DNA of 64,000 nucleotides, taken from the NCBI GenBank assembly GCA_036924085.1, contig JAVGWX010000004.1, forward strand, positions 78,880,941-78,944,940. The letters are read 5' to 3'. This document shows, piece after piece, positions 20,706 through 30,569 of this stretch. This DNA comes from Ariolimax columbianus. Its lineage: Eukaryota > Mollusca > Gastropoda > Stylommatophora > Arionidae. A program made the translations under genes and the position numbers. How positions within the stretch are numbered: the stretch's first letter is position 1; the number at the start of each line of letters is the position of its first letter. The notes beneath the pieces are model-generated. The model ran no database searches. It saw only the letters and a list, made by a program, of their open reading frames with translations, and was not told where the DNA came from.

Positions 20706-21110
20706 ATGAAGTCATCAGGCCAGCTTTATGCTTCTCACTTTATCTCTTCTTCTCTTAGTTACGGTACTCCTATGAGTGATGTGAAAGGAGCCTCCATAAA
20801 GATTGTGTTATATGATAGAACAATTAGACATCCCCTAGAAACTATTACAGTTGGCAAATTCTTTGAACACCAGCCACCACGTAAACAGTCAGATGCAAAA
20901 ATGATAAAGAATGAATGGAGATCAAAGAAGAGCTTGCAACAGGGTATAACATGCCATACCCTGTGTGGAGAGCCCTAGACAGATTAAGAACCAGAGTGTC
21001 CAGGTGTAGATTGAATTTGAAAAAAATGGGGATATGTGGACGCAGTGCATTCCATTGTGGCTGATTTCTGGTCCAATACTTTCTAAGGTTGCCAGCCTTG
21101 GAAAGTAAGT
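20706..21110 (+). pseudogene. LINE C-terminal fragment (WRSKK/CHTLCG type)
   Basis: Open frame of 90 codons with KNEWRSKKSLQQGITCHTLC and GEP, then beyond the stop CRLNLKKMG, paralleling the antisense copy at 10690-11130. The first part (SSSLSYGTPMSDVKGASIKI, YDRTIRHPLETITVGKFF) precedes the shared motif and is not seen in the other copy. It ends in a short gtaagtaagtaagt tail, also seen (reversed) at 10705-10730. Confidence 0.6.
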
Positions 21111-21119
21111 AAGTAAGTT

Positions 21120-21450
21120 GGTCCTCTTCTACCCCTTATTGGTGTAGTGGTCCATTTATATACACTTGTAATCAAGCGTGCAGACAAACAGGAGATTGGC
21201 CTGTTGTGGCTTTGCATAAATGAGGCGCGGCCTCCTTTTGGCCTTCACTTAAGACCAATAATGGGTACGAATTTTATTACTTTTATAATTTTTGCCCGGA
21301 CAGTGGATAACAGCCTGTTCTTTTAGATTTTCAACCACCAAGGGTTCTCTTGCGAGCGCTGCATGTGCACAGGATCTCAAAGTTTGTGTCTGTCTCCGAA
21401 AGGACTAGGTGCACATCGCATTTCCCTTGAGACCAAAGGATGCTTAAAAC
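21120..21450 (-). repeat. SINE-3 copy, degenerate
   Basis: Parallels 7195-7440: tttgcccggacagtgg, ttttcaaccaccaagg, gcgctgcatgtgcacagga and a head region near 21425 where the B box has decayed. Confidence 0.55.
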
Positions 21451-21597
21451 TTGTGGGATTTGAAGACCCACCATTTCATGCTTTTGCTCATTTGTTTCTT
21501 CAGAGGTGACCTGCTTATCTATCTCTCAGTTATATTGACCTTCATCCTGCGCCTTTATTCCTGTAATAATTTGTTATTTTGTTTTTCCTACAAACAG

Positions 21598-21726
21598 GCA
21601 TTAGCTATATTATGTGGCATCATCACTGGGTGCTATTGTTGTTGCTGCTGTTGTATGTGCTGTAACTTCTGTTGTGGAAAATGTCGACCGCAGCCTCCTG
21701 AAGATGGTGACTACGCCAACCTACAT
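21598..21726 (+). CDS. DNAJC5: DNAJC5, cysteine-string exon
   Basis: 43 codons: ALAILCGIITGCYCCCCCCM then CCNFCCGKCRPQPPEDGDYA and NLH. Thirteen cysteines lie between LCG and GKC; in the family these are palmitoylated by DHHC enzymes and anchor the protein to synaptic vesicles. The alignment with human ALFVFCGLLTCCYCCCC...GKC is gap-free at the start. Acceptor ttttcctacaaacag at 21597 and a consensus donor gtgagtgg at 21727, phase 0. If the GT at 16196 were used instead, an ag at 21603-21604 would keep frame and give KAPILCG in place of KALAILCG. Confidence 0.95.
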
Positions 21727-21884
21727 GTGAGTGGTTTATTTATTTATTTTTTTACTAAGGGGGTGGAGATGGTTTTAGTTTGTTAAAGAGTCTGAGTGGC
21801 AGAGCAGCCTTGCTTAAGAGGACAGAATAGGAGTGTGTTCAATGAGTGAGCTATTGGGACCACTTGTATTGTTCATCATTTACT

Positions 21885-22125
21885 GGGGTGACGGCATGGC
21901 CTAATGATTAAGTGGCACGGCTCACAATCCGAAGGTGCTGGGTTCGATCCCCATCACAGCACCGGCTGTTACCCCGGGGAAGCAAACCCTTAAAAAATGC
22001 AGGAGGAAGCAGACCCTTACATAAAATGCATGCTGAAGTCAGATGCACTGTGCCGACAGGCGCAAAATAAAAACCACAGTGTAACGCACACCACCTTGGG
22101 GATTAGAGAAATAACGCGAACGCAA
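21885..22125 (+). repeat. SINE-2 copy
   Basis: tRNA-like head: cggcatggcctaatgattaa (A box) and gtgctgggttcgatccccat (B box GGTTCGATCCC) at 21938-21957, then gggaagcaaacccttaaaaa, tgcaggaggaagcagaccct, tgctgaagtcagatgcactg and a 3' end ggggattagagaaataacgc. It carries two imperfect copies of the internal 27-bp unit that is amplified in the 60-kb copy. Confidence 0.85.
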
Positions 22126-22149
22126 AAAATTAAAAAATCAACAACAAAA

Positions 22150-22800
22150 ATCATTTACTGGAACTGAGTGCTTATTGTTCTGCCTAGAGTGCAATGATGT
22201 TGACTATGTATAACATAACAAACCTTATGAAAGTGGTGGGAATGAAAGGTAGCCAGGGTTGTAAATGCCAACATTGAGTAGGTTTACTCTTTTGTGCGTC
22301 CTGAAAAGGACGTATAGTGGCGGTTTGCAGTAACTTTATTAACATCCTGAGCGTGCTGATGAAGGCGAACAGAAGTCCTCCAGGTGGTTGTGGTATGCTT
22401 GGCTCCATCTGCGTTCCTCCATCTTGTTAGCCAAGACTGTCAAGAAGGACAACCCGTTTCCAGGGAGGACTACATGGAAGCTGAGGTGAGGTTCTTGGCC
22501 AGTATATTTTGTCTGGCCCTGACTAACATGTCTGATCAGTATGTTTTGCCTGACCAGACGTTAGTCTTCCTCCGCAGTCAGGTCAGGTGAAATGTATGAT
22601 AAAGACGCACACCTCACATCCTTGTTCGTGCTCTTGGAAACAGGTTCTTTCACAGCAGTCTGGCCAATTAGGTGAGGGATTGGCACTGTATCCCCATAGT
22701 GGTGAGCATGCTCTAGATCGTGGATTGCACTACAGCCAGGAAGACTCCAGTCTACCTTATCAAGTACGCCTCAGGATGTAAGAGCTACTGTTACCTTCTA
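22150..22800. repeat. two rep-2 pieces, head-on
   Basis: 22155-22570 is a forward rep-2 (tactcttttgtgcgtcctga, cgtgctgatgaaggcga, ctgatcagtatgttttgcct). 22570-22800 is related sequence in the opposite sense, sharing ttgcactacagccaggaaga and taccttatcaagtacgcctc with 18670-18890. Together they form a long imperfect inverted arrangement in the last DNAJC5 intron. Confidence 0.6.
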
Positions 22801-22806
22801 CCAAAG

Positions 22807-23275
22807 TTAACTCAGACAAGTTCTTGTGATGAGCTTGAGTGGTAGAATCTATGATATTTACATCATCAAATGAGTTCTTGTGATGAGCTTGAGTGGTAGA
22901 ATCTATGATATTTACATCATCAGATGAGTTCTTGTGATGAGCTTGAGTGGTAGAATCTATGATATTTACATCATCAGACATGTTTTTGTGATGACCCTGA
23001 GTGGTAGCATCTATGATATTTACACCATCAGATGAATTCTTGTGATGAGCTTGAGTGGTAGCATCAATGATATTTACATCATCAGACGAGTTCTTGTGAT
23101 GAGCTTGAGTGGTAGCATCTATGATATTTACGTCATCAGATGAGTTCTTGTGATGAGCTTGGGTGGTAGCATCTATGATATTTACATCATCAGATGAGTT
23201 CTTGTGATAAGCTTGAGTGGGTGGTAGCATCAATGATATTTACATCATCAGACGAGTTCCTGTAATGAACTTGAG
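22807..23275 (+). repeat. 54-bp minisatellite, about 8-9 copies
   Basis: Unit contains gatgagcttgagtggtagca, tctatgatatttacatcatc and agatgagttcttgt, period 54 bp. Because 54 is a multiple of three, the minus strand stays open for 157 codons with an 18-residue repeat (QAHHKNSSDDVNIIDATT-like). No start context or splice evidence supports a protein. It sits in the last DNAJC5 intron. Confidence 0.9.
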
Positions 23276-23364
23276 TGGTATTTAGACTTCTCTTTGGCAC
23301 GATACAGTTTTGAGTCTAGTATTGAATCGTCTGGCCAGTATACCTTTCTTTATAGATACTCCCT

Positions 23365-23500
23365 AGAGACTTTTAATTTAAACACCTTCAGTTGGCATAG
23401 AGACTTTTAATTTAAACACCTTCAGTTGGCATAGAGACTTTTATAAATATATAAATACTCCCTCAGTTGGCATAGAGACTTTTAACAAATACTTCCCCAG
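23365..23500 (+). repeat. short tandem repeat block
   Basis: Three to four copies of a 35-45 bp unit with gcatagagacttttaattta and acaccttcagttg; one copy is shortened. Confidence 0.75.
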
Positions 23501-23598
23501 GCGACATAGGACTTTAAATTAATAAAACAAAATAGCAAGTGCCCAGAAAATGCAACAAGACTAAAAATATTTGTACTTTTGTATTTCCTATTACACAG

Positions 23599-23796
23599 GA
23601 GGAAGTGAGCAGTTCCCCCGATGAACCAGTCACGACGCAGCCAATAGTTCTAGGCATGGCTGGCAGCCCCACTGACAATACTGATGAGAAGACCAACTTC
23701 AACGCCACAAACCAGCGTTCGTACGGAGCCGACCACGCAGGAGACAGCCCCGTTCTTTCAGGCAAAGATACCGCAAACAATATAGCCAGTAATTGA
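23599..23796 (+). CDS. DNAJC5: DNAJC5, last coding exon with stop
   Basis: 65 codons from EEVSSSPDEPVTTQPIVLGM, through AGSPTDNTDEKTNFNATNQR to GKDTANNIASN and TGA at 23794-23796. The acceptor is ttcctattacacag at 23598, phase 0 with the preceding donor. The acidic start (EDGDYANLH/EEVSSSPDEP) and TQPIV parallel the human EETEFYVSPEDLE...TPIVIQP tail, with the rest diverged, as is usual for the CSP C-terminus. The 3' UTR follows; no close AATAAA was identified. Confidence 0.93.
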   Translation, partial: EEVSSSPDEPVTTQPIVLGMAGSPTDNTDEKTNFNATNQRSYGADHAGDSPVLSGKDTANNIASN

Positions 23797-24435
23797 GTCT
23801 AGCTCATCCTCGACCGATATCGCCCAGTAAAATGTCATGTTTTCTCAAATTGTTTTTAGCCTTTAATGTTTACCGTAGGTCAGGGGTCTCAAAAACATGT
23901 GGCTCGCAGGAATTATGCTGCGCATAGAATACATGTGGTCCTTTAATCCTTATTCTGTGGCCTGTTACCCCACTTAGGGTGAGCTAGTCCTAATTTCATT
24001 TAGTTACTTTTTGGCCTTAATGTAGATTACTTTGTGTATATGCCCTTGAATACACATACTTCATCTGATTGCTCCTACTCTACTGTGAGATGCCTTACTC
24101 TTCTTCTTGGTGCCTTCCTCTTCTTCTCGATGCCATGTTTTCTATTATGTCTAAACGCGAAGCTCAGTTCTCTAGATAAAAGTTGCTGGGGTGTTGAGAT
24201 CTTCAATGCTGCCAAATAACTTTGTGTGGGGGTTCGTCTCCATGGAACAGTGTTCAGTACGCACTTGCGCACAACAATCTTTAGGACATGTTCGGATGTA
24301 TGTGCTGCATGTACACATGGGTGATAGGGTTAATTTTAGTTTCTGCAAGGGGGCTATTCAGTCTGTTATGTCCTGTTCTCATGCTGTACAGGATCAGCTA
24401 TTCCACTGAATCAAGGATCAGAGAATGTAGTGGTC
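23797..24435 (+). other. probable DNAJC5 3' untranslated region
   Basis: No repeat or ORF recognised. It directly follows the stop and ends at a LINE-A tail. The transcript end cannot be placed from sequence alone; the first AATAAA-like cluster I noticed is far downstream, near 27955. Confidence 0.4.
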
Positions 24436-24690
24436 ATCTTAAGTTAGCTTAATGTCATTATACTGGTCTAGAAGACTCTACAGAGTTTCTTTTATTTTAC
24501 TTGATCTAAAAACTATGTGCATCTAATCTATTCTTGAGTACATTAATTGAGCCTGCCTCCACTATTTCCTGTGGCAATGCATTCCGAGAATTCACCACTC
24601 TGACTAAAAATATATTTCCTAGTATTTAATTTGAACCTTTCTTGAATTAATTTGTGGTTGTGCCCTCTTGTTCTTGTAGGTGGCTGTAGC
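24436..24690 (-). mobile_element. LINE-A 3' end
   Basis: Reverse complement shows the VVN.WNALP and FK.RLDAHS tail coding segment (gtggtgaattctcggaatgc) and the ttaagcta-type end at about 24440. The coding segment upstream of RTRGHSYKL passes directly into the tandem array at 24660-26145. Confidence 0.8.
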
Positions 24691-26145
24691 TGTGCCCTCT
24701 TGTTCTTGTAGGTGGCTGTAGCTGTGCCCTCTTGTTCTTGTAGGTGGCTGTGGTTGTGCCCTCTTGTTCTTGTAGGTGGCTGTAGCTGTGCCCTCTTGTT
24801 CTTGTAGGTGGATGTAGCTGTGCCCTCTTGTTCTTGTAGGTGGTTGTGCCCTCCTGTTCTTGTAGGTGGCTGTGCCCTCTTGTTCTTGTAGGTGGCTGTG
24901 GTTGTGCCCTCTTGTTCTTGTAGGTGGCTGTGCCCTCTTGTTCTTGTAGGTGGCTGTGCCCTCTTGTTCTTGTAGGTGGCTGTGGTTGTGCCCTCTTGTT
25001 CTTGTAGGTGGCTGTGCCCTCTTGTTCTTGTAGGTGGTTGTGCCCTCTTGTTCTTGTAGGTGGTTGTGCCCTCTTGTTCTTGTAGGTGGTTGTGCCCTCT
25101 TGTTCTTGTAGGTGGCTGTGCCCTCTTGTTCTTTTAGGTGGCTGTGCCCTCTTGTTCTTGTAGGTGGCTGTGGTTGTGCCTTCTTGTTCTTGTAGGTGGC
25201 TGTGGTTGTGCCCTCTTGTTCTTGTAGGTGGCTGTGCCCTCTTGTTCTTGTAGGTGGTTGTGCCCTCTTGTTCTTGTAGGTGGTTGTGCCCTCTTGTTCT
25301 TGTAGGTGGTTGTGCCCTCTTGTTCTTGTAGGTGGATGTGCCCTCTTGTTCTTGTAGGTGGCTGTAGCTGTGCCCTCTTGTTCTTTTAGGTGGCTGTAGC
25401 TGTGCCCTCTTGTTCTTGTAGGTGGCTGTAGCTGTGCCCTCTTGTTCTTGTAGGTAGCTGTAGCTGTGCCCTCTTGTTCTTGTAGGGGGTTGTAGCTGTG
25501 TCCTCTTGTTCTTGTAGGTGGCTGTGCCCTCTTGTTCTTATAGGTGGCTGTGGTTGTGCCCTCTTGTTCTTGTAGGTGGCTGTGCCCTCTTGTTCTTGTA
25601 GGTGGTTGTGCCCTCTTGTTCTTGTAGGTGGCTGTAGCTGTGCCCTCTTGTTCTTGTAGGTGGCTGTAGCTGTGCCCTCTTGTTCTTGTAGGTGGTTGTG
25701 CCCTATTGTTCTTGTAGGTAGCTGTAGCTGTGCCCTCTTGTTCTTGTAGGTGGTTGTGCCCTCTTGTTCTTGTAGGTGGCTGCAGCTGTGCCCTCTTGTT
25801 CTTGTAGGTGGCTGTAGCTGTGCCCTCTTGTTCTTGTAGGTGGCTGTAGCTGTGCCCTCTTGTTCTTGTAGGTGGCTGTAGCTGTGCCCTCTTGTTCTTG
25901 TAGGTGGATGTAGCTGTGCCCTCTTGTTCTTGTAGGTGGCTGTAGCTGTGCCCTCTTGTTCTTGTAGGTGGCTGTAGCTGTGCCCTCTTGTTCTTGTAGG
26001 TGGCTGTAGCTGTGCCCTCTTGTTCTTGAAGGTGGCTGTAGCTGTGCTCTCTTGTTCTTGTAGGTGGATGTAGCTGTGCCCTCTTGTTCTTGTAGGTGGC
26101 TGTAGCTGTGCCCTCTTGTTCTTGTAGGTGGCTGTAGATATCTAG
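24660..26145 (-). repeat. 1.5-kb minisatellite amplified from LINE-A
   Basis: About 50 units of 26 or 32 bp built on gccctcttgttcttgtaggt plus ggctgtagctgt, ggttgt or ggctgt. The reverse complement of one unit (ccacctacaagaacaagagg) is the LINE-A 3' segment encoding PPTRTRGHSY, present once at 49980-50280 and 14430-14460. A 567-residue minus-strand ORF across it (24619-26322) is a by-product. Confidence 0.92.
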
Positions 26146-26204
26146 ATCAGCAAAACTGAGTGAAAGTACAGTTTTTAGAATTTTACACAACAGACTGAAC
26201 ATGA

Positions 26205-26560
26205 GAAAAGTGTGTGCCCGCTGGGTCCCACGTCTGCTAACATGTGAACAGAAACAAACGAGAGTTGATTGATGTGGCCAGTTGCTCAAAATGTGTCGGT
26301 CAAAATACATATTGCCGACCATGGTGACAGTAGATGAGACTTGGGTTCACAATTATGACACAGATTTGTTCTTTTCCCAAAACTTAAAAAAACAGCTGCA
26401 AGGAAATAATTTTGACAGTGATGAAGATGTCATACTGGCTTGTGATAACTGGTTTAGTTCGAAAAATAGGTTACTTTGTTCTGAAGCTCTTTTCAAGGTC
26501 ACGCAGAGATGGAAGAAATGTATAAATTCAAATGGTGGCTACATTTTCTATCAGTCCTGT
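26205..26560 (+). pseudogene. mariner transposase fragment, internally deleted
   Basis: Plus-strand translation: KVCARWVPRLLTCEQKQTRV (end of the second HTH and linker), a stop, LLKMCRSKYILPTMVTVDET then WVHNYD (first catalytic Asp in VDETW), then an abrupt change to LKKQLQGNNFDSDEDVILAC and RWKKCINSNGGY, the transposase C-terminus. The segment between the first and third catalytic Asp is lost. The element type differs from the 5060-5990 copy. Its left boundary is the LINE-A array. Confidence 0.85.
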
Positions 26561-26940
26561 CTTTCCGCCCCCCCCACCACTCCTATATTAATCTCACCCC
26601 CTCCCGGCTTATATCACCTTCTTCTTGTTCTCCCACTTGGATCGATCACTATTTGGTCTTTTCCATATTTGGCCACCACTGGCTTATCCGGCCCATTCCC
26701 ACTCACTTCTTACGCGCTCCTGGCCACCTTATTTGATTGCTCCCATTCATTTTCAGTCGAGCTTCCGACCCAACCAGTTGCTTAGACAGATAAGTAGACC
26801 ATTTTTTCCTTATATGTTGATTTGCTAGTTTAGTATTGTTGTTATTTGTTATCCCTGATGAAGGCCTATTGGTCGTAACGTAGGTTGTGTTTGTGTTCTT
26901 GTCTCGGTGCAATATCTGACCATACCCATTTAAAAATTTT
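26560..26940 (+). repeat. retroelement 3' UTR-like sequence with a ctgatgaagg block
   Basis: Pyrimidine-rich sequence followed by ccctgatgaaggcctattgg and tcgtaacgtagg (26853-26883). The TGATGAAGGC...GGCCGAAACG phrase is common in 3' regions of animal retroelements. Here the pairing arms ggcc/ggtc (26863-26866, 26871-26874) remain. A similar but weaker arrangement is at 52940-53290. Family assignment uncertain. Confidence 0.4.
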
Positions 26941-27129
26941 GATTAAACTTAACTTTAATCAACTTTAACATTTTTTCTCATTTATTTTTTCCCACTACAT
27001 TGAGAAGGAATAAGCACTGTACCAAATTTCAACTTGCTCCTTCATTGTCCGGGTAAAGACTTATGACAAGCCCCTTGAATTGTGGATGATGACCATGTCA
27101 ACTATAATGAGGATGTGATGTTGCTGGCC

Positions 27130-27260
27130 ACTTTTAACCTTTACAACACCCCTTTAAAATGGATGCAATTTCACCTGCAGCCACATTATTTTTCAGCACA
27201 TCACGTTTTACTATGGCTGTTGACTTTGAGAGCTTGTAACCGTTTGATTACAGCAGTATA
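27130..27260 (+). repeat. rep-4 partial copy
   Basis: cagcacatcacgttttacta, tggctgttgactttgagag and cttgtaacc parallel 7775-7830 and 32115-32165. Confidence 0.5.
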
Positions 27261-27339
27261 ATGAGCAGTATATTCAACCTATATCTACAGAAGCCAGGTT
27301 TGGTTATCTATTATTATAATGGCCGTCGCATTGCAGCGC

Positions 27340-27635
27340 CTTTGTCTGTAAAACATCATTTTTGTCCATTAAATTTTGTTGTTGTTTTTTTTTTTGCATT
27401 CGCCTTATTTCTCTAATCCCCAAGGCGTTGTGAATTGCACTGTAGTTTTTATTTTGTGCCTGTCGGTCCAGTGCATCTGACTTCAGCATGCATTTTATGT
27501 AAGGACGCTTTCTCCTGCATTTTCTAAGGGTTTGCTTCCCCGGGGTAACTGCCGGTGCTGTGTTGGGGATCGAACCCAGCACCTTCTTGTTGTGACCTGT
27601 GTCACTTAACCACTAGCCTACGCCGTCCCTGTCCG
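27340..27635 (-). repeat. SINE-2 copy
   Basis: On the reverse strand: gtaggctagtggttaagtga (A box) and gtgctgggttcgatccccaa (B box) at 27562-27590, then the body with gaagcaaacccttagaaaat, gaagtcagatgcactggacc and ggggattagagaaataaggc. It carries roughly two internal 27-bp units. Confidence 0.85.
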
Positions 27636-27639
27636 TTGA

Positions 27640-28050
27640 TTTGAAGCAGCAAAGGTTTGATAAAGGTTAAATTAAGCCTGGTTAAAGTAAGCCTGTTTTC
27701 ATGTACTTGGAATTGCTCACATTTAACCCTCAGTGTGAAGCATTTGTGAACTGCAGCTGATCCCATTACAGGAATCTTGTTTCCAGGCTTTTACAGTGAA
27801 TGCTTATAATAGCAATATTTTTTACGTGTTGGTGTTTGCTAGCCTCACCCACAACCTTCTTTAGCCACACTGCACTAAATTTGTGGATGGTTGCAGTGGG
27901 CTAATTCTTTGCATCCTGAGCAACATTCTGTCTGAAAAATTGTAATGCTGGATGATAAATAAATGAATTGTATAACAATTTGCCTATTTTGTATGCTGAT
28001 ATTAGGGTTTGTTTGTCTATGAAAATTGTCTTCCTTATTTTATTAACTTT
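27640..28050. other. no gene recognised
   Basis: AT-rich. A gataaataaatg cluster near 27953 includes AATAAA signals; whether any transcript ends here is unknown. Confidence 0.3.
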
Positions 28051-28054
28051 GTTT

Positions 28055-28375
28055 GAAGTGGCCATTGGTTTGTTAACTTTTCTTCAAGTGTCCTTTGGTC
28101 CATTAACTATGCTATAAGTGGCCCTTGATTTGTTAATGATGCTGTAAGTTGGTCTTGGTCCATTAACTTTGCTTTAAGTAACCCTTGCTCTGTTGACTTC
28201 AAGGGGCCCTTGGACCATTAACTTTAAGTGACCCTTGGACCAGTATCTCAAGTAAACATTTGACCATTACCTTTAAGTAACCTTTGGACCAGTAACTAAG
28301 TGAGCAATGTACCATTAACCTTAAGTGACCCTTAGACCATTAACTTTAAGTGACCCTTGGACCAGTAACCAAGTT
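28055..28375 (+). repeat. degenerate 25- to 30-bp minisatellite
   Basis: Repeats of ccattaactttaagtgaccc and ttggacca, with increasing divergence toward the left (gtggcccttgatttgttaat). About ten units. Confidence 0.8.
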
Positions 28376-28379
28376 CCCT

Positions 28380-29920
28380 CAAGGTGGCATGAGTTTGAGA
28401 CCTCTGCCATAGATATACAATTTGGAGGACATTTCCTCAATGAAAATGTTTATGCTCTTTATGCCATTGAAATCTGTGATGTTTTCTTTGTCAAATAATT
28501 TGTGTTATGTTACTCTCTCTTTCTTCTATTCTCTGCCTTCCAGCTCACCACACAATCCTCTCACTCTTGTTTAGTTTAAGTAGATCTTAAAAGGTTTGTT
28601 CTGAATGACCTTGAGGTTTGCTGTGAGAATTTACAACGTTTTAAAAAACGAAATACAATCCATTAGCCCTGTATAGGCTCAATATATCCACACAAGTCCG
28701 CGAGGGTTTGGGCTGACTCTATAAATGTTATTCCCCCTCTGTGTATGCGAGGTGTTCTTATTAGGAGGACAAAAACAGGACTTATCCACCATACTGGAAG
28801 GTTGCTACAATATAAGCATCTCTATCATCAAATCAAAACTGTTTCAGCTCCCTTTGGAGAACATGTCTTCAACAAATACACACCTAGTCCTCCTGTCCTA
28901 AGCCATCCGCTCCGTCTTGGATGTTTGAGTTGGTCTTATTTTATTTGACTTGTCCATATTTGTTGAAGCTTTTGTGACATAACATATCTACAGGATGAGG
29001 TAGCCAGCCCAATGCCCAACCTTCCTTAATTGCCTCTTATGACATGCCTGTTACTATTCTTTGCTTCCTTTTCACACTTGGGTAAAGCTCCTTTTTTGTT
29101 CAGCAACAATTTTAAATTGTGTGCCTCTTCTTTCCACTCTTTCATCCCTTCTTCCATCCTCTGTTATTATTCTTCCAATGTTTTGTAAATACTTTATCCT
29201 TATTTAATCACATTATTGTTGAAATTGGATGAGCTCTTAATTTGTACAGACTTAAATTCATTAATGCTGCCGTGTTTTGGATCTCCAGATGACATTTTTT
29301 TTCTTATATAAAACTCAAGAACGGTATCACTTCGTTATGACCTATCTATCTTCGGCAAAGGTTTTCTGAAATATCACAACATGAATTACCAAACTGTACA
29401 GATTTGAGTGTAGAATTCAATGGAATATGGACATTTAACATGTGGACATAAGCATTTGTGTGAGAGGCATTATCATTGCATAGATTTTTGTTATTTAAAT
29501 ATGGATTGTCATTTTTTTCCCCCTAACCAGTCAGTCATTTAGCTTTATAGCAATATGCAAAGGTAAGTCAGTAAGTAAGTCACAAACTGATATGGGAAAG
29601 CTGAAAAATGTAGTTGGTAGTTGCTAAAGGTGTCATTAGGTGGCAGCAACATTTAGCTTTGTGATTCCTTTAGGTAGCAGACTCTAGGTGTCGCATACAT
29701 GTGTGCAGTTCGGATACAAAATAGTGTCAGTGCTCGCTGAGTGTACAATCACAGAGCATCATACTGTTGCCAGTTTTTTGGGGGCAAAATTACTTTCCGC
29801 AATGGACATTCAATAGGAAATACACCCTATTTGTCGTGTAAGGGAGGGCATTACTGGGCCAAAAAATGTTCTCGACTGCGCTCAAATATTTACTGGTGAA
29901 ACCCAGCCTTGTCATTGAAT
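28380..29920. other. no gene recognised
   Basis: No convincing ORF or repeat. It contains an aagtaagtcagtaagtaagt run near 29565. Some of it may be unique intergenic sequence. Confidence 0.3.
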
Positions 29921-29924
29921 TCAG

Positions 29925-30110
29925 ATTGCAGCAGAAGCGGCGGGCGGGAGAGATGATTCAAACTGACAGACGAGTATCGATAGATAGTGTAACAGCTGCA
30001 ATAGTGTGCTCGCATGGTTTAGCCTACAGCATAACGCATGATTTCATCTTGGTAGGAGATGTTTCGCGAATGATGATGAGGTTGCACGGGAAGTGCAAAT
30101 ATGACTGAGC
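29925..30110 (+). pseudogene. mariner transposase HTH fragment
   Basis: Within the frame 29866-30108: RAGEMIQTDRRVSIDSVTAA then IVCSHGLAYSITHDF. This is the second HTH of mariner-type transposases (IQTDRRVSID.VA..IG.SHG.AYSI.HD.L). After HDF the similarity is lost and a stop follows. It may be a piece of the same family as 26205-26560, which begins just after this segment (KVCARWVPR). Confidence 0.7.
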
Positions 30111-30204
30111 AGACCAAAGGCTTCTTTGCTGCAGGTTTTGGTGCACTCATTGTTGGTGGAAGTTATGTTGAGAAATAAGGAACATTGTATGGGCAATGTT
30201 CCTG

Positions 30205-30566
30205 AGTGGTTTGCCGGGGTCTATGTGTATGACAAGGACAAGAATAGCACCACTGCCCCACATAGAGCATGTCGTAAGAGGTGACTATTTGTGTGACAAG
30301 GCATAACACCGACCATGGTTAGGTGGTTTGCTAAGAGCAGCATATATGGTGCCTAACAGGCTGAGGGTCTACTTTGCTCTAGTCTGAGTCTGTTAAGATG
30401 GACTCGCACATCAATTAACCACCCTCCATGGTGGAGTAATAAGCTGCTTTGAGCCTAGCCCGGTAAGCAGAAAATCCTCCTACTGGCTTTATCCAGCTGA
30501 CACCAGAGATGGGATCTGCACAGGGACTTATGCCCCTGTAGAAGTACAGGTCAACTAAGACTAAGT
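30205..30566 (+). repeat. rep-1 copy 2, near full length
   Basis: From gtggtttgccggggtctatg to gtcaactaagactaag, containing all rep-1 blocks (catgtcgtaagaggtgacta, catggttaggtggtttgcta, ccatggtggagtaataagct, gcccctgtagaagtacaggt). Confidence 0.85.
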
Positions 30567-30569
30567 ATG

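Noticed and set aside
21938..21957. Possible tRNA gene (good B box)
   Set aside because: No cloverleaf with acceptor and anticodon stems could be laid out and the same head recurs in four dispersed copies with a common body, so it is a SINE head.
22807..23275. CRISPR-like regular repeats
   Set aside because: No unique spacers; it is a continuous 54-bp tandem array in an animal intron.
24619..26322. 567-residue minus-strand ORF (QPPTRTRGHSY repeats)
   Set aside because: It is a translation of the LINE-A-derived tandem array; unit lengths of 26 and 32 bp rotate the frame among equivalent repeats, and there is no start context or splice evidence.
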